Shown here one piece after another: positions 33,001 to 45,338 of a stretch of DNA of 64,000 nucleotides (within the stretch, counting starts at the first letter, position 1; the number at the start of each line of letters is the position of its first letter). The position numbers were made by a program, and so were the translations under genes. Origin of the DNA: Pseudopyrenochaeta lycopersici (Eukaryota; Ascomycota; Dothideomycetes; Pleosporales; Pseudopyrenochaetaceae); the NCBI GenBank assembly GCA_003313425.1, contig NHZP01000021.1, forward strand, positions 310,001 to 374,000, written 5' to 3'. Below the pieces are notes generated by a model. It was given only the letters and a program-made list of their open reading frames with translations, did no database searches and had not been told where the DNA came from.

Positions 33001-35804
33001 GGTCGAGAGGCATCACAGGCCTAGAGCAAATGATCGACAAGGACCCCAGAGTTATTGGCGAACGAGACATTATCAACATCGCTGGCTCATTGTCAGATGC
33101 GTCGCCAATGGTCCGTGAGAGCACCCTTTCCTTGGTGTCCACTTGCCTAGAACGGGAACCTTCGCTAGAAAGATACGTTCTTTCTAGTATCCTAAACATG
33201 ACTACAGATGTCTCGAATGGGCCGAAGAAGAAGGCTATCAAATTGCTCAAAGATCTGTACTTTGGGCCCACCTCAAGGGATAACAAACTAAAAATCATGA
33301 TTTCGCTACTCCTACCTTCACAGGATGACGAACATGCTATATCTGATCTGAGCCGGAATGTCCTAGAAGACATCTGGCTGACAACTGCAAAATCGGCTAC
33401 GAAAACCGACGAGAACCGTCTCAAGCTCGATCGCGCGCATCGTGCCTCGCTCATGGTAGATATCGTCGAGCTGATTCAAGGACGCACAGTACAGATGGAG
33501 GCTTTTGAAAAATTCTTCATTCACGCGCTATCACCTGATGCCAAAGACCCGACTTCAAATTTGCGAACATGCAAAGAGCTCGTCGCCGATATGATCGATG
33601 GAGTTATTGACTCTGAATCCGGGTCAACTGTAAGATCACAAGCTCGCATTATGAACGCACTCAGCACCTTCGCCAAAGTTAAATCGACCCTATTCACAGT
33701 TGATCAAGTCCAACTTGTCAAGTTATACATCAAGGAGATTACCAATGTGGAGGATCTCTCCCTTGTTCGACCAACCGTTGTCATCTTCCGCCATGTATTC
33801 CCAACCCTCCCCTCACTTCAACACGCATTTGCAGAGGAGGTACGGGCAAGCTTGATGCGGATTGTCTCCAAATTAGCCACTTGCGCGTCTCTGGGCTGGG
33901 CCACAAGCAAAGAGACCCTTATCGACGTTGCTTATTGCTTATGGACCATCAGCGCAATACCTGATATGGGCCCAGACAAGCTATGTCTCACCATTACCTC
34001 CATTCTCTGCCAACTACGACCGCTCCTTGGATCTTCGAAAGAGCAGGCAGTCACACTGCGCAATAAGATAAATTCATATCTGATCTTGCTTGGCACTTTT
34101 GGCAAAGTCTGCAATTTCGACCAATACATTGAAACATTTCGAAGCAAAGTTTTTTTGCAGACACGGAGTTTTATCAATAAGAAACTAGCAACTGAGCAAC
34201 AAATGGAGCCTCTCTTGGACAAGACATCATCGGCATCACTCCTTCTTCTGGACACTGTTCGACCCTTTACAACGCAATCCTGGGACTCAAGTATCAGAGA
34301 AAATGCTCTACATAGCGTTGGAGGGATCTGCCAGCAGTCGCCACAGCTCTTCATGCGTGCGGAGGTGGAGAAAACGGTGAAGCTTGTTTTCATCAACGAT
34401 GACATTGATCAACTGAAACGCGTGGCCCTATCGTTTTTTGATGAGTACTTCACTTTCGCCGAGCGACGCTCAGAGACAGGTGCGCAAATAGCCACTGGAA
34501 AAGGAGCCGTCAACGGCACCGCGCGCCTTGAAACATCGTTTGTGGCCAATGAGAACGATTCTGCAACCCTTCATTTGGCCCAGAAGTTTCTATCGGACTT
34601 TGTGGATGCTGCACTAAAGAACAATAATGAGCTGGCAGTCCTTGCTACGAGGGTTATCGCAAGCATCAGTCGACAAGGCCTTGTTCATCCCAAAGAATGC
34701 GGTGCAGCCCTTGTTGCTCTAAGTACTTCCCCAAATGAGTACATCGCACGGGTGGCTTCTCTCGAGCACAAGAGAATTCATGAGAAGCAAGAATCGTACC
34801 TGGAGAAGGAGTATATGCAAGCTATCCGTATTGCGTTTGATTATCAGTGCAATGTCTTCAACGATCCGCGCGGAATGGTCGAGGCCACACATAGCCCCAA
34901 ACTCGCCAAGTTATTTGAGGCATTGAAGGTTGGTAAGAAGGTTACATTCAAGAAGTTTGTCGACAATTTCTGCAAGCAAGTTGATTTTGACTTGTCAAAA
35001 TTAGACGCAAGCGGGGCAACTCCTGATCGTGTTCTCTTCGCTCGTTTTTGCTTGGAGAACTTAGCTCTACTCGACTTTCCGCATCTTGAGGAGCTTGCTG
35101 TGTTCCTCAATGCAGTTGAGGCAATTGTTCTCAAAAATACCGGACCTGCCGTCGCATTAGCCATTGAAACTGAAATGCCGAAGCATTTCATCATGCTTGA
35201 ACAACCGCAGCTCCAAGATACCAGTGGTATGAATGGAGAGTTGCTGCTACCTTCAGAACCAATGTTCTCAGGATCGCAGATTGCACAGCCAACTATCGAT
35301 GATGCTCGACTCCGCCAAATTACGGTCGCTTGTATGATTCTGCAAATGGTCTGGGAGACGCGAACTTTCGTTCGCCGGTGTTACAATCTGCACAAGTCCA
35401 ATGGACGCATCCCACAAAAGGAGTATGCTAAACCGGCAAACCGCAACAATTTCGTCTCTGGCAAAGAACTCTGGGAACGTCTCACACCGATCATGGGCGC
35501 GCTTGACAACCGCGAGCTCATGGTGAGACAGTGTTATGACTTCGCTGATCTGCTCGAAATTGACCGGGAGGCTAATATTGGCGAGGATGAGGACGATGTT
35601 AATCTTGAAGCAGGTTATGAGACCCCGAACGAAAATGGGGATGATGCAAATGGTGCGCCGTTCCCGACGAGCGGACGTGGGAGAAAGAGAAAGAGCAACG
35701 TAAGCTTAGGTAACACGCCGAAGAAGCCTAGAAGTAGGCCAACTGGGGGAAAAAACAAGAAGAGAAATTCAAGGACTCCAGACGGCGACGATGATTCGGA
35801 TTAG
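30089..35804 (+). CDS. SCC2: Cohesin loader Scc2/Mis4/Nipped-B, about 1823 aa
   Basis: Five exons are proposed: 30089-30215, 30299-30488, 30538-30675, 30738-32810 and 32861-35804. The N-terminal 240 residues are low-complexity but contain LPYSPFTSIIPFSP and DIIPFPTAEPPTP, the Scc4-binding type of N terminus. The rest is a long HEAT-repeat solenoid. Recognised blocks are LRSRGITGLEQMIDKDPRVI, SDASPMVRESTLSLV, LLKDLYF, AFDYQCNVFNDPRGMVEA and a C-terminal Lys/Arg-rich tail GRGRKRKSNVS. Scc2 with Scc4 loads cohesin onto chromosomes and stimulates its ATPase. The first intron has a GC donor (AG|GCAAGT). The third intron's borders are uncertain, because an alternative (GAC|GTGAGC to AAAG|CCAGCG) also keeps frame. 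The DNA is free of internal stops over 2.9 kb in the last exon. Confidence 0.93.
30216..30298 (+). other. GC-AG intron in SCC2
   Basis: The donor is CAG|GCAAGT, the best consensus for a GC donor, and the acceptor is GGTAG. It joins PFSP to DIIPFP in phase 1. The nearby GT in GCAAGTAACC gives a wrong phase. Confidence 0.6.
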
Positions 35805-37109
35805 GAGCCGTGATCGAATCTGCTGTCTGATTGAGGCAAATTAGAGACAGGTGTGACATGCAAGTAACGCTACGCCTCTATGATACGACTCAACGTTTCC
35901 ATGTGCACTGTACTCGCGACGTTGCAACACTAGCAAAACGTCACTGATTACGAGTAGCCGCAAAAGGAATATTGCGCTCTACTCTTGCAACACACACTGG
36001 CGTTAGGCGGTCTCTTTTCCCGTGGAGATACCCCTCAGCATGGTCAAGGACGTGCATATGGCGTTGTAGGCGTTGAACTCGCAAACCCATTGCGAGATTT
36101 TTGTTTCGGGTGCTTGGGGCTGTCCATATTCACTGTGATGGTTCATAGCATTGTACATATCCAAAACTGAGCAACCAAGTTAGTGTGCCTTACCAGTCTG
36201 TGCAACAGTCAATTTTTTGTGTTCGTGTTTTTCCCCAAGTCTTCTGATGCCTTTCAATACCCTTTCGGTCAAGTCAACGCATCATGCACACGCAACTTAC
36301 AGCACCGCCGCCATCTTTGTCTAGGCGTCCAGAGGGACAAAAAGAAGGAACATGTAACAAGCTCGCTATCGGATTCGACCTTCCGCCCACTCTCGTTGTT
36401 GCCTCTAGGCAGCAGTTTACAGCAAAAAAGGAAAGTGTGCGCTGAGGCACAGGCTTTGCGTCGAAGACGCAACCAAATGTAGTTTCATTGTTTTGAGCGA
36501 CTTTCCTTAGAAGCAGTTAGAAATATTTAAAATTATATAGCAACAGTCAACTCTTTATTCCTGTATTGTATTTGGAAGGGAGGAGGTAGAGGTGCCGTGC
36601 TCGTGCCGTGCTCGCGCCGTGCTGGTGCCTGGAGTGGGGAGGTAAGGTTTTGGGCGGAAGGCTGCCTGGACGAATGGATAAGGGAATTCTCTACGATTGG
36701 ACGCTTTAAATGGATATTTAGATCAATTCATATCCTGCTTGGGTAAGAATTTGGATTTCTTGTGCATGGTGCTGCGCGTCGGGGTCGTACTACTGCTATG
36801 ACTGAGCTCTTTGTGGAATCGATATATTGGAAAGACCGGTGCTATATTGCTGACTCCCATTTAAAAGCAAAAATGCGCAGCTAGAATACTGTTCATCGTG
36901 GATGCTACCGGGCTTCCAAGAAAGAAGTTAAAGTACGAATCAAGTAAAATGAGAGTCGTATTTGACAATGATTTTTATTTTTATATCTGACTTGCCCATG
37001 ATGTACTAGATACTATTCCTTCCAGATTATCATGTAATTCCACATTTACTCGTACAAGTACATTTCCGCTCCAACTCTACTTGATTTTCCTGCTCATTCT
37101 ATCAGTCCT
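35805..37109. other. 1.3-kb convergent intergenic stretch
   Basis: This stretch lies between SCC2 and the convergent 255-aa gene. It holds no supported gene; a 99-codon plus-strand frame at 36183-36482 has no motif. An 11-bp tandem repeat lies at 36592-36629, and the stretch around 36930-37080 is A/T-rich. Confidence 0.5.
36592..36629. repeat. 11-bp tandem repeat, about 3.5 copies
   Basis: The unit GTGCCGTGCTC is repeated at 36592-36602, 36603-36613 and, with two changes, 36614-36624, followed by a partial copy GTGCC. It is a simple noncoding minisatellite. Confidence 0.85.
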
Positions 37110-38038
37110 CTAGACGTCGACAAGCTGTTTCGTCCCCCGGGAAACACAAGTATCATCCTCGCTATCACTGCTATCGCCCAGTTCCGTAGCCTTGATAGCT
37201 TGCTCGATTACATTGTTGTTCTTGATAGGTGTAGTGATCTCCGAGTGTCCACCCATTGTGTCCTGAATCTCGAAACCGTCTGTAAGCGAGAGAGTTCGTG
37301 GAGAATCTGAGCGATCCTTCTTTTCCTCGAAATCGAATTCGAGGTTGAGCGTCATAAACGACTCGCTCGGGCCGTTCTCTCTCTCCATGCTTTTGGCCTG
37401 CTCAAGCTCCTCATACAGTTCGTCATTGCAGCTGGAGCTTTTGCTCAACCTTCGTGAGTTCTCCCGCATGGTTTTCATCCTTGTTGCGGGTGGAGAATTC
37501 TCGTTATGAGCACGTCGTGGCGGCGTGGGCAGGTTGTTAGGGAGATCCTTGGACGCTGCATTGAGCAGTAATTCAGACGGCTCACGGGATGACATCAAGG
37601 AGGTGGGTTCCACGGAAGTCGAACGTGAGCTTGCAGGTGACAGTCGTAATGTTGGCGGGTGGGATGGAGGATGAGACTGTAGGCCAAGAAGGTGTATAGC
37701 ATCACTTGATGCTTTTTCGCGGATGTACTTTCGTTCCGCGTCAGTGAGGCCGGGAAGTGCATCACTTATGTCTACGCGGCGGACATCGGTTGGTGAGCCC
37801 TTTGAAATGTTAGTTTCCGCTAGTTAACATTGGAAGTCATGACAAGAGGGTTGCCATGATTTGGTTTGTTATGATAGTCTTGGAATAGAGTTCGAAATAG
37901 GCCCAAATCCACTGAAAATTTATTCTAAGTGTATGGACGGAGCATAGTGATGGTACGTACTATTTCCAGTCTCTTCTCACGCTTCACACAGCATAGCACT
38001 GCTCGTCGAATCGTTGTGAGAATGTCCTTGAAGGCCAT
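37110..38038 (-). CDS. Hypothetical protein with basic Cys-Cys N terminus, 255 aa
   Basis: Two exons (38038-37961 and 37799-37110), both phase 0, with a GTACGT donor. The first exon encodes a 26-residue basic amphipathic start, MAFKDILTTIRRAVLCCVKR. It has adjacent cysteines that resemble a palmitoylated membrane anchor (inference). The second exon starts GSPTDVRRVDISDALPGLTD, then ERKYIREKASSDAIHLLGLQ. It becomes Ser/Pro-rich and ends in an acidic patch GDSSDSEDDTC. I know no named domain. The second exon has no in-frame Met near its start, which supports the splice, because most of the conserved-looking sequence lies before the first internal ATG. Function is unknown; a peripheral membrane or signalling adaptor is possible. 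Confidence 0.7.
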
Positions 38039-39196
38039 AATATTGGTTGGTGTCGGTCGTTCTGGATATACGGGACCGGCAAAGAAACGCAAATGGGGTA
38101 TATATAACGGATCGACGAAGACACGCTGCGGTAGACAAGCGAAGGACAAAAGGAAAGTAAGGCCCGAAAAGACCACGCTAAGTGTACAAACAAGAGATGG
38201 CGAGAAATGAACGAGCACGACCACAGTATGATGCGGTCATGGAAAGTTGGTGAGGTGCTTGAAGGATCGATATTCTGCAAAATCGATGAAGGACTATAAG
38301 AGACAGGCGAGAAATTGGTTTCCTAAGCGACTCGTCTGGCAAAAATTTCCACCGCGTGGCGTTGGCTCATCCCTTGCGGGCTCCAGTCATTGTCCGGGAT
38401 GGCATTCCATCGAATCGATCATTGCAAAAGCGGAAGTCAATGACAGCGTGGGATCTGGAATGTGGATCTTTGAGGATTCCGCCGCTAGATGGAAAGCTCG
38501 AAGTTGCAATGAAGAGAAAGTAGCAACAGGACAAAACATCAAGATGAAGACATGAAGAGAAGTTTTGAATAGATGAACTAATCGTTATCGTTGGAAGCAC
38601 CTGCTTGAGTCTGTGATCGTGTAGTTAGACATGGATTTCTACCTTGGGATATTCGGCGTCGTCGCGTTTGTGATACCAACCTTGCATAAGTAACGCATTC
38701 TTCGGGTACTGAACACGAAAGGCGCTTTGAATGATCCGCCTTACTGTTAACTTGGAGGCTGAGCTGCATACATGAGACAAGTGGTTTCACCTCGACGAAT
38801 GAAGGACTAGCAGCTAAGGAAGGGTGTTGTGTACATGTGTGGTACTGCATGTAGTACCATCCCGAGACGCCAAGTCAGGTGAGGACGTGTTTCGTGAGTC
38901 CTTCGTGTGGCGGTGACACCAAGGTGCGGCAGATCTCGCAAATGATCCGAAGTTGCGATCCTGATAGATCCCATCAACGAACCCAGAGATCTTCAATGCA
39001 GTTGGCAATACGTGATCAACAGTTCAGAATATGACCAGGGTCAAAGTGAGTTGAATTTGGACAGTCATTTCCGTTGCTGGACAGATGATGATGATGATTC
39101 CTCCATCTGTATAAGATCGCTGACTTCTGCAGGGAGAGACAATTTGTTTCATGCCTAGACCAGCCAGTAGTACAAGCTCATCTCATGCGATGGCAT
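38039..39196. other. 1.2-kb intergenic stretch
   Basis: This stretch lies between the 255-aa gene's start and the aldehyde dehydrogenase's end, both minus strand. Frames at 38247-38555 (plus) and 38578-38850 (minus) are unsupported. A short GATGAT repeat lies near 39084-39098. Confidence 0.5.
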
Positions 39197-40703
39197 CTAT
39201 TTCGGGTAATCTTTAACATGATAGCTCTTCAGCTTGATGAATTGATCGAAGCCGAATCTGCTCAGAGTCTGTCCTTTTCCGGAGTCCTTCCATCCAACCC
39301 ATGCTAAGTCCTGTTTCTAATCAGTATTGTTTGCTCGATGATCACATGGTACTCACTGGTGCGGGGTAGTCGCAGCGGTTCACAAAGACAGTGCCAGCTT
39401 CTACGTCGTCAACAAGCTCGTGGCCTTTGCTGGTATCTTTAGTCCAGATACTCGCTGTAAGCCCGAATTGGCTGTCATTCATGAGTTTAATTGCTTCTGC
39501 GTCGTTCTTGACCTTCATGACTGGGATCACAGGCCCGAAAGTCTCCTCTGTCATAACAGCCATTTTGTGTGTGACGTTTGTCAACAGGGTCGGAGCGACG
39601 TAATTGCCATCTGCAGGTGGGTTCTTGAATGTAGTATTTTCTGGGGTAGCGTCAATGGCACCCTTCTCCAAGGCATCTTTGACATGTGCTTGTATAGCCT
39701 CTGCAGATCGTTTTGAGACCACGGGACCAATGTGGGTGCTCTTGTCAAACGGATCACCAAGCTTGTACCCTTTCAGTACATCTTGGACAGCTGACACGAA
39801 TTCGTCATGGATTTTCTCGTCGACGTAGACTCGTTCGACACTGCAGCAACTTTGGCCTGAATTGAAGACAGCGCCATCCACAATTTCCTCCGCGGCCCAT
39901 TTGATGTCAACGTCGGATCTTACATATGCAGGATCCTTGCCTCCAAGTTCAAGACCTACACGAAGCGGGACTCGGTCATTTGCAGCGCTCTGCACTGCGA
40001 GACCATTGGCCACTGAGCCTGTGAAGCAGACGAGCTGGATCTGTGGCGACCGTGCTAAGGCCTCAATCTGGACGATAGACCCACTATGGAATATTTGGAT
40101 CACACCATCAGGCAACCCAGCGTCTTTGAATACCTGCTGGATCTGCTCGGCACTGGTTGGAGTTTGTGGGGAAGGCTTCAGAATTACTGAGTTGCCTGCA
40201 AGCAGGGCAGGTATTAGCGAGTTGACGAGGGTTAGATACGGGTACTGTGGGATGCTTTAGCATGTGGACGAGTAATTATAGCCTATTGCCACACCTACGT
40301 TCCACGGGAACAGAATCAATACTGGCCCAAGCGGGACTTTCTTGATGTAGCGCTTGAAGCCTTTCTCTGCCTCACCCTCGGTATCCTTGAGAGTTTCATC
40401 ACTGATCTTGACCAGGTATTCGCCACGCATGACAGCTGTGGTGATCTCTTTGGGAGTATATGCGATCGGCCGGCCCATTTGTTCAGTGAGCTCCTTGCCC
40501 AACGCATCTTGGCGCTCGTTGAGTAGCTTCAGGGCCTTCCTGACAATCGTCTGTCTCTCAGCGAGCGATGTGCGCCGAAAGGTCTCAAAAGCGGTAGTGG
40601 CCGTCTCAGGTATAGACTGAAGATCAATATCTGAGAGTCCATTGCGCGTGAGCACTGGCTTGTTGGTAATGGGAGAGATGGTGGTGATCTTCTCCAGCGA
40701 CAT
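39197..40703 (-). CDS. NAD(P)-dependent aldehyde dehydrogenase, 468 aa
   Basis: Three phase-0 exons (40703-40299, 40244-39357, 39310-39197) give a complete ALDH. Seen motifs are VPLGPVLILFPWN, PALLAGNSVILKPSPQTP, FTGSVANG (cofactor binding), the general base Glu in LELGGKDPAYV (E234), the nucleophile Cys in FNSGQSCCSVER (C268 or C269), and EETFGPVIPVMK. The ending GWKDSGKGQTLSRFGFDQF followed by KSYHVK places it in an uncharacterised ALDH branch rather than with the classical cytosolic acetaldehyde enzymes. It oxidises an aldehyde to the acid; the substrate is unknown. No targeting signal was seen. It lies at the left edge of the large gene-free stretch before XlnR. Confidence 0.93.
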
Positions 40704-43700
40704 GATGATGGTACGTGGCTGAGCAATGACCTTGTCAGTAAATTGATTAGAGTACGCAAGATGAGCAAAGACCAACGTCGTACAGTGATGACCTTGGAGC
40801 AGTTAATTTTGAGTTGAGACTTCACATATCGGTCCGGTGACGTATGGGTCGCGCTAACGCAAGTCAAGCTTAGATTGGGTGGGTCCCTAAGCACGTGCCA
40901 TGCCCTCACTGAGCACATTCACGTTGATGCACCGAATAACGGAGCGAAACAAAGCTTCAATCTTCTACGGCAACAACAATCATAAAGCTATAGACAACGT
41001 CTGTTTCCATAAAATTTCTCAGTGGTCTCTTCGGTTGTGCGTAGGTGCATTGGGCTGCCTTGCTCCCTTATTTGCTCCTCGAATAGCCTCAGCATTCTGT
41101 CAGCGTGCAGTATATCGACACCTTGGAATCATCCCCGCTGACCCGGTTTCAAGGACGTCAAAGTTTGCCGCCCGGCTCTCTGCTAATATTGTTGGTCTGT
41201 GGTTCCCCAATGTGCTATCCGAAAGTAAACCCCGAGAACTTCATCGCTGCTCGTGCCAGTCCAGTGGAACCGGGAGGATGGCGACGCCAGTGCGCGTGGC
41301 TTTGGCCAACTAGTAGTGTTCTCATCTCGTGATCTGCTTCAAGGAGGGCCAAGTGACCACCTTCGTTACCACTCTTGAATACATATAGAAGGCAACTTGG
41401 AGGGCGTTCGCACGGCATCGCCGATTGTCGAAGTCGGCGAATCAAGGGGTTCAAAGTATTGACAGACTATGACAGGGAAGTAGCATCAACTTCGAGCATC
41501 CAACAGACGTACTGCTCTTGTTGGTTGAAGTCTTCCCCAAGCACAGCTTCCCCACCCACTACGCCACATACTCTCCCCAGCGGCGTACGCTGGGTATCAG
41601 TGGACAAGAAAGCCTCAAGTCCTCAATGAAGCCAGGAAAGGGTCGCCCGTGAGCAAAGTTTTGTTGCACTATGTCTGCATTGCATCGACACCCTCAACAG
41701 TTCTCCTTTGGGCTGACAAAGTGGTCTTGAGTAGCCACACTCTGCAAAGGGCTGCCGTGTCGAAAGAGGGGCAATCAACATGATGTGCGAAGCTTGATTT
41801 GGAGGGCCTTGCTCGTCGAAAGATGCTGCGGCAGTCCAAACTCCGTACCCGATGTCCTTTACCCCATCACTTCCCTTCCCGTCAACAAGGGAAATACATG
41901 GGTGAAGTAAAAATAAGGCAAAGAATGTCAGCCCGCACTACGCGAGATCAGGAGAGGTACATGATCTCTCCAACGGTGCATATCATAGTGGGTCAATTGC
42001 TCTTTCCCTGCACTCATTCACACTGCCCATGCACGCGGCAGCGTCAACTGCTGCATGAGCAATATCTGCGAGATCAGCAGTCCAGCATTGAGTCGGGCCT
42101 GGGGAGCCGTGGAGAACCTGTGCATTTTTTTTTCTCGCGCCTGGGAATTGCAATACCTCTAGCGTACGGCATCTCCCAACCACTTTGAAATGCCGGCCCA
42201 GATTGATGGAATCGTTGCTGGAGTACGGTAACATAACTTACAAAATCACCGAAACCTATACTTGTACCAATTCCAGGTATTGGTCCTTCGCGATAGGCTG
42301 TGGAAGCGCAACGCAATCGATAGTCCTTAGCATCCTTGGGCTGTTGGCACCTGGCCCGTCATTTCGCTAGCCCCACCTCAGCAGTCATTGATAATTGGGG
42401 ACATGGTTTGCTCTAGACCCGCTGGTGGAACAAAGGGGAACTAGACTTCTCGCGTCCACCAAGAAGGCTGTCTAAAGCAGCCACCGAGAAGATGATGCTG
42501 CACTATCGAATCGAAGAAATGGCATGAAGATAGGATACCGAGATGTCATTTCGCCGATTTACAATACGTCGCAACACAGGTGGCGAGGTAATCTAGGATC
42601 CAACAGGCTGGACAAGTTCATCAAGCCGTTTGCATGGCCACTTCCAAGCTTGGGCATAGCTGATCCCGTTCCTGAAAATGCCACAGATACGATCATGTGC
42701 ATGAAACGTGCCGCAACTAGGTAAAAGGACAGCTCAGAAGTGTTGCACAAACCCCAAAAATTGCTCTCTTTTATCCTCAAAGAACACTTCCGACATAGAT
42801 TTTGCTCAGCGATACACGTGCAGTAAAGTCTCCTCGCTGTGATTTCCAGATGAGGTGGCCACCCCCGTATTTCGGAGAAGGATTGGGGCTGACAGGATTG
42901 GAGCGATCACTGACTGCTGGATCCCTTCAACTTGGCCCCAAGATGATGGTGGTGTGGGTCAGAAATGCGTTAGACGGCGTTCTCAGTGGCGCCCTATGGT
43001 TCACGGCATCGATGGCTTACAAGAGTAGGAAGCTCACCACATGGAGGATGCTCTTTGCTCATCGAAACGCGTGTGTCAAGGCTACGGAGATGCACACCCG
43101 GTCCAAAATGGGCGTAGTGCCCGATGATGCTGCTTCAACCCTCACCAAAAGATCTGGAACTCTGGGACTGAGGCTGAGCGCTGAATATCTAGCAGATAAC
43201 CAATGATATGCTTGACCCAAGAATTTCTTTTCGCCATGCCGCTTTTCACAAGTTATGCTTTCGTGTTTCTCATCCTAGTCAATGACGACGGCTTATTCGG
43301 AATCTGCTCTTCCTTGGGAAATTGGACCACAAAAGGATCTCAATGGGTTTGGGAAAATAACACGTCAGTCGAGCTTGGCTTGTTCCAGTAATAGCTTTAC
43401 TTTGGTACGCAAGGAAATATGCCGGACAGAGCGACCGACTTTCGGTGCACGCATTCCTGCAATCAGAGAGAGCCAAGCTGTCAAAAAGGATTGTGGGGCA
43501 AAAAAAGGAAAGGCCCTAAACGTCGACATGCGGAGCGATCCGCTGGCCTTGCAGTTTACCGCCCAGTGTGGACGTGAAGATCTGTCAGCTAACGATTCCC
43601 AGATCTCCTCCGTAACTTCATCGAACCAGAAGAGATGGGGGTTGATGGAGCCGGTCGTGGCCAAGCGAGTGTCCATTGTTGCTAATTTCCCACGGACAGG

Positions 43701-45338
43701 CTTCCAATTGAGATGAGCGGAGCAGGCCGTACCGCCAGAACGATGGTTCTCCTAGCAGGTCGTCAATGTCGCTGGCGCCACCCTCGCCTCCCATGGGCCG
43801 TTTACGCAGGAGGGGCCAAGCACGCTGACATGACCGTGCCGTGACCTCTAGTCCCGGACTTGATATGATAACGTGGTCTTCTATAGACCAGAGTTTGCGC
43901 GTACCAGGCCCTCTCCCCAGATCCAGCTTGGCAACCTGACCTTGGCTGCTGCAGGTGACAATCCTAGCCCATTGATGATTGTGGAGGAGTTCCCAACATG
44001 CATTACCGAACTGGATATTGGAGAGCATTTATTATGCGAAGACCCTCTAGATCTGCGGCTTGACGCTAAGCGATTTGTTTCGGGGGTAGCCCTGCTAAAT
44101 GCCCCGAGGGGTCCAATCGGCCCAGACAAATGTTCATGGAAGGGTTTTGGAAGACTCTGCGACCGATGTCCTCGAGCGGCCGGCATGAATCATGCCCTTT
44201 CCGGCTACTTCTGGTAGAGTTCTGGATGAAAAGGCTGATCAGCACAGGCTGGCAACGGATGGCGGATTATTCACCAGGGTGCAGTATGACCGGCAGCTGT
44301 GGCGGGTAACGCAGGCTGTCAGGAGCGTCGCCAGGCCAGGGGAGGTGTCCTGGGGTTTGCCACTTGGGGGCTTTAGATCCCGTGATGGTCGCGTAGAGGA
44401 TTCTGGCGCTGGGTGGGTACTGCCAGGTCCCGTGCGTCAGCGGGTCATGGTGCTAACGGGCGCACAGCAGAGCAGCGGGCAGCAGTCGCCAATCACCGCG
44501 CGGATTGTTTCTCATGGCTCAGCAGCGAGGAACGGGCGTTAGAGTGGTAGGTGGGTCGGTGGGTACGAAAAGATACATGTTGAGCCGGCATCGGTACGCG
44601 GCGGTTGCTTAGCAGGGCCGCATATAGGGTCGGGATGGCACGATCAGCTAATATGACTTTTGATTGCGGGCTACGGCGAGCATTTTGGGGGTGCGTCCGT
44701 TCAAGCTCGCGGCACTGACGATCCAGCGGCTTTGCTGGACTGTGCTCAAGGCGGAATGTTGGTGTGCAGCGGCACCCTGGTCATGACAGGGGGTGAATTG
44801 CTCAGACTGGTGACTGGGGGGTAACGGAAGGGTAGAACCACCTTGACTGCTGGCCGCACGCACGAACATGCGTGCCCTGCTGCCCATCTCGTTTGCAGCA
44901 CATGTGGCCCAGCGACGTCTCTGACGCACGATAGAGCTGGACCCGGAGAAAGGACGGTCTGCGCATGCCGGACCGGTATTGGGCACCCTGCACCTCTAAG
45001 CACTGGACAGACTGTGTTATACCCCGCCGCGGCCACTAAGATCGAGCGTTAAGGCGGAGACTGCACTGGCCGACAGCTATATTGTACCCAGGCACACCGC
45101 AGTGGTCAAAGGTAGACGGGAGGACCGCTGGCCTGCATATCTTTTTCGACATCTTTTGACGACATCACCCCAGCCCGGCGCTGAACCCCTCAAACCTCAG
45201 CCTCGCTGCCACTCTCCGCCTCTTGCTGCTCTCTGCCAGACCTGCGCTGCTGCCGACAGCGAACAACTCACGCCTGCCGTTGCGTTACCACCTTCTGCCT
45301 TCGAGTGGTGGATTTGTGGTGGACACGGACGCTAAATC
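40704..45338. other. 4.6-kb gene-free stretch upstream of XlnR
   Basis: Dozens of short overlapping frames on both strands (up to 144 codons) show no domain, no family resemblance and no consistent splice partners. Base composition is near balanced and not A/T-rich, so this is not an obvious RIP-mutated transposon. The right-hand kilobase is the XlnR promoter and leader. Confidence 0.5.
44350..45173. promoter_or_regulatory. Possible CreA (SYGGRG) sites before XlnR
   Basis: Four hexamers fit the carbon-catabolite repressor consensus SYGGRG within 1 kb of the start codon: CTGGGG at 44350-44355 and 44814-44819, and the reverse-strand forms CCCCGC at 45022-45027 and CCCCAG at 45168-45173. Glucose repression of xlnR by CreA is known in Aspergillus. 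The motif is short, so some hits are expected by chance. Confidence 0.3.

Noticed and set aside
38247..38555. 102-codon plus-strand frame
   Set aside because: No domain, no splice partner; lies in the promoter of the 255-aa gene.
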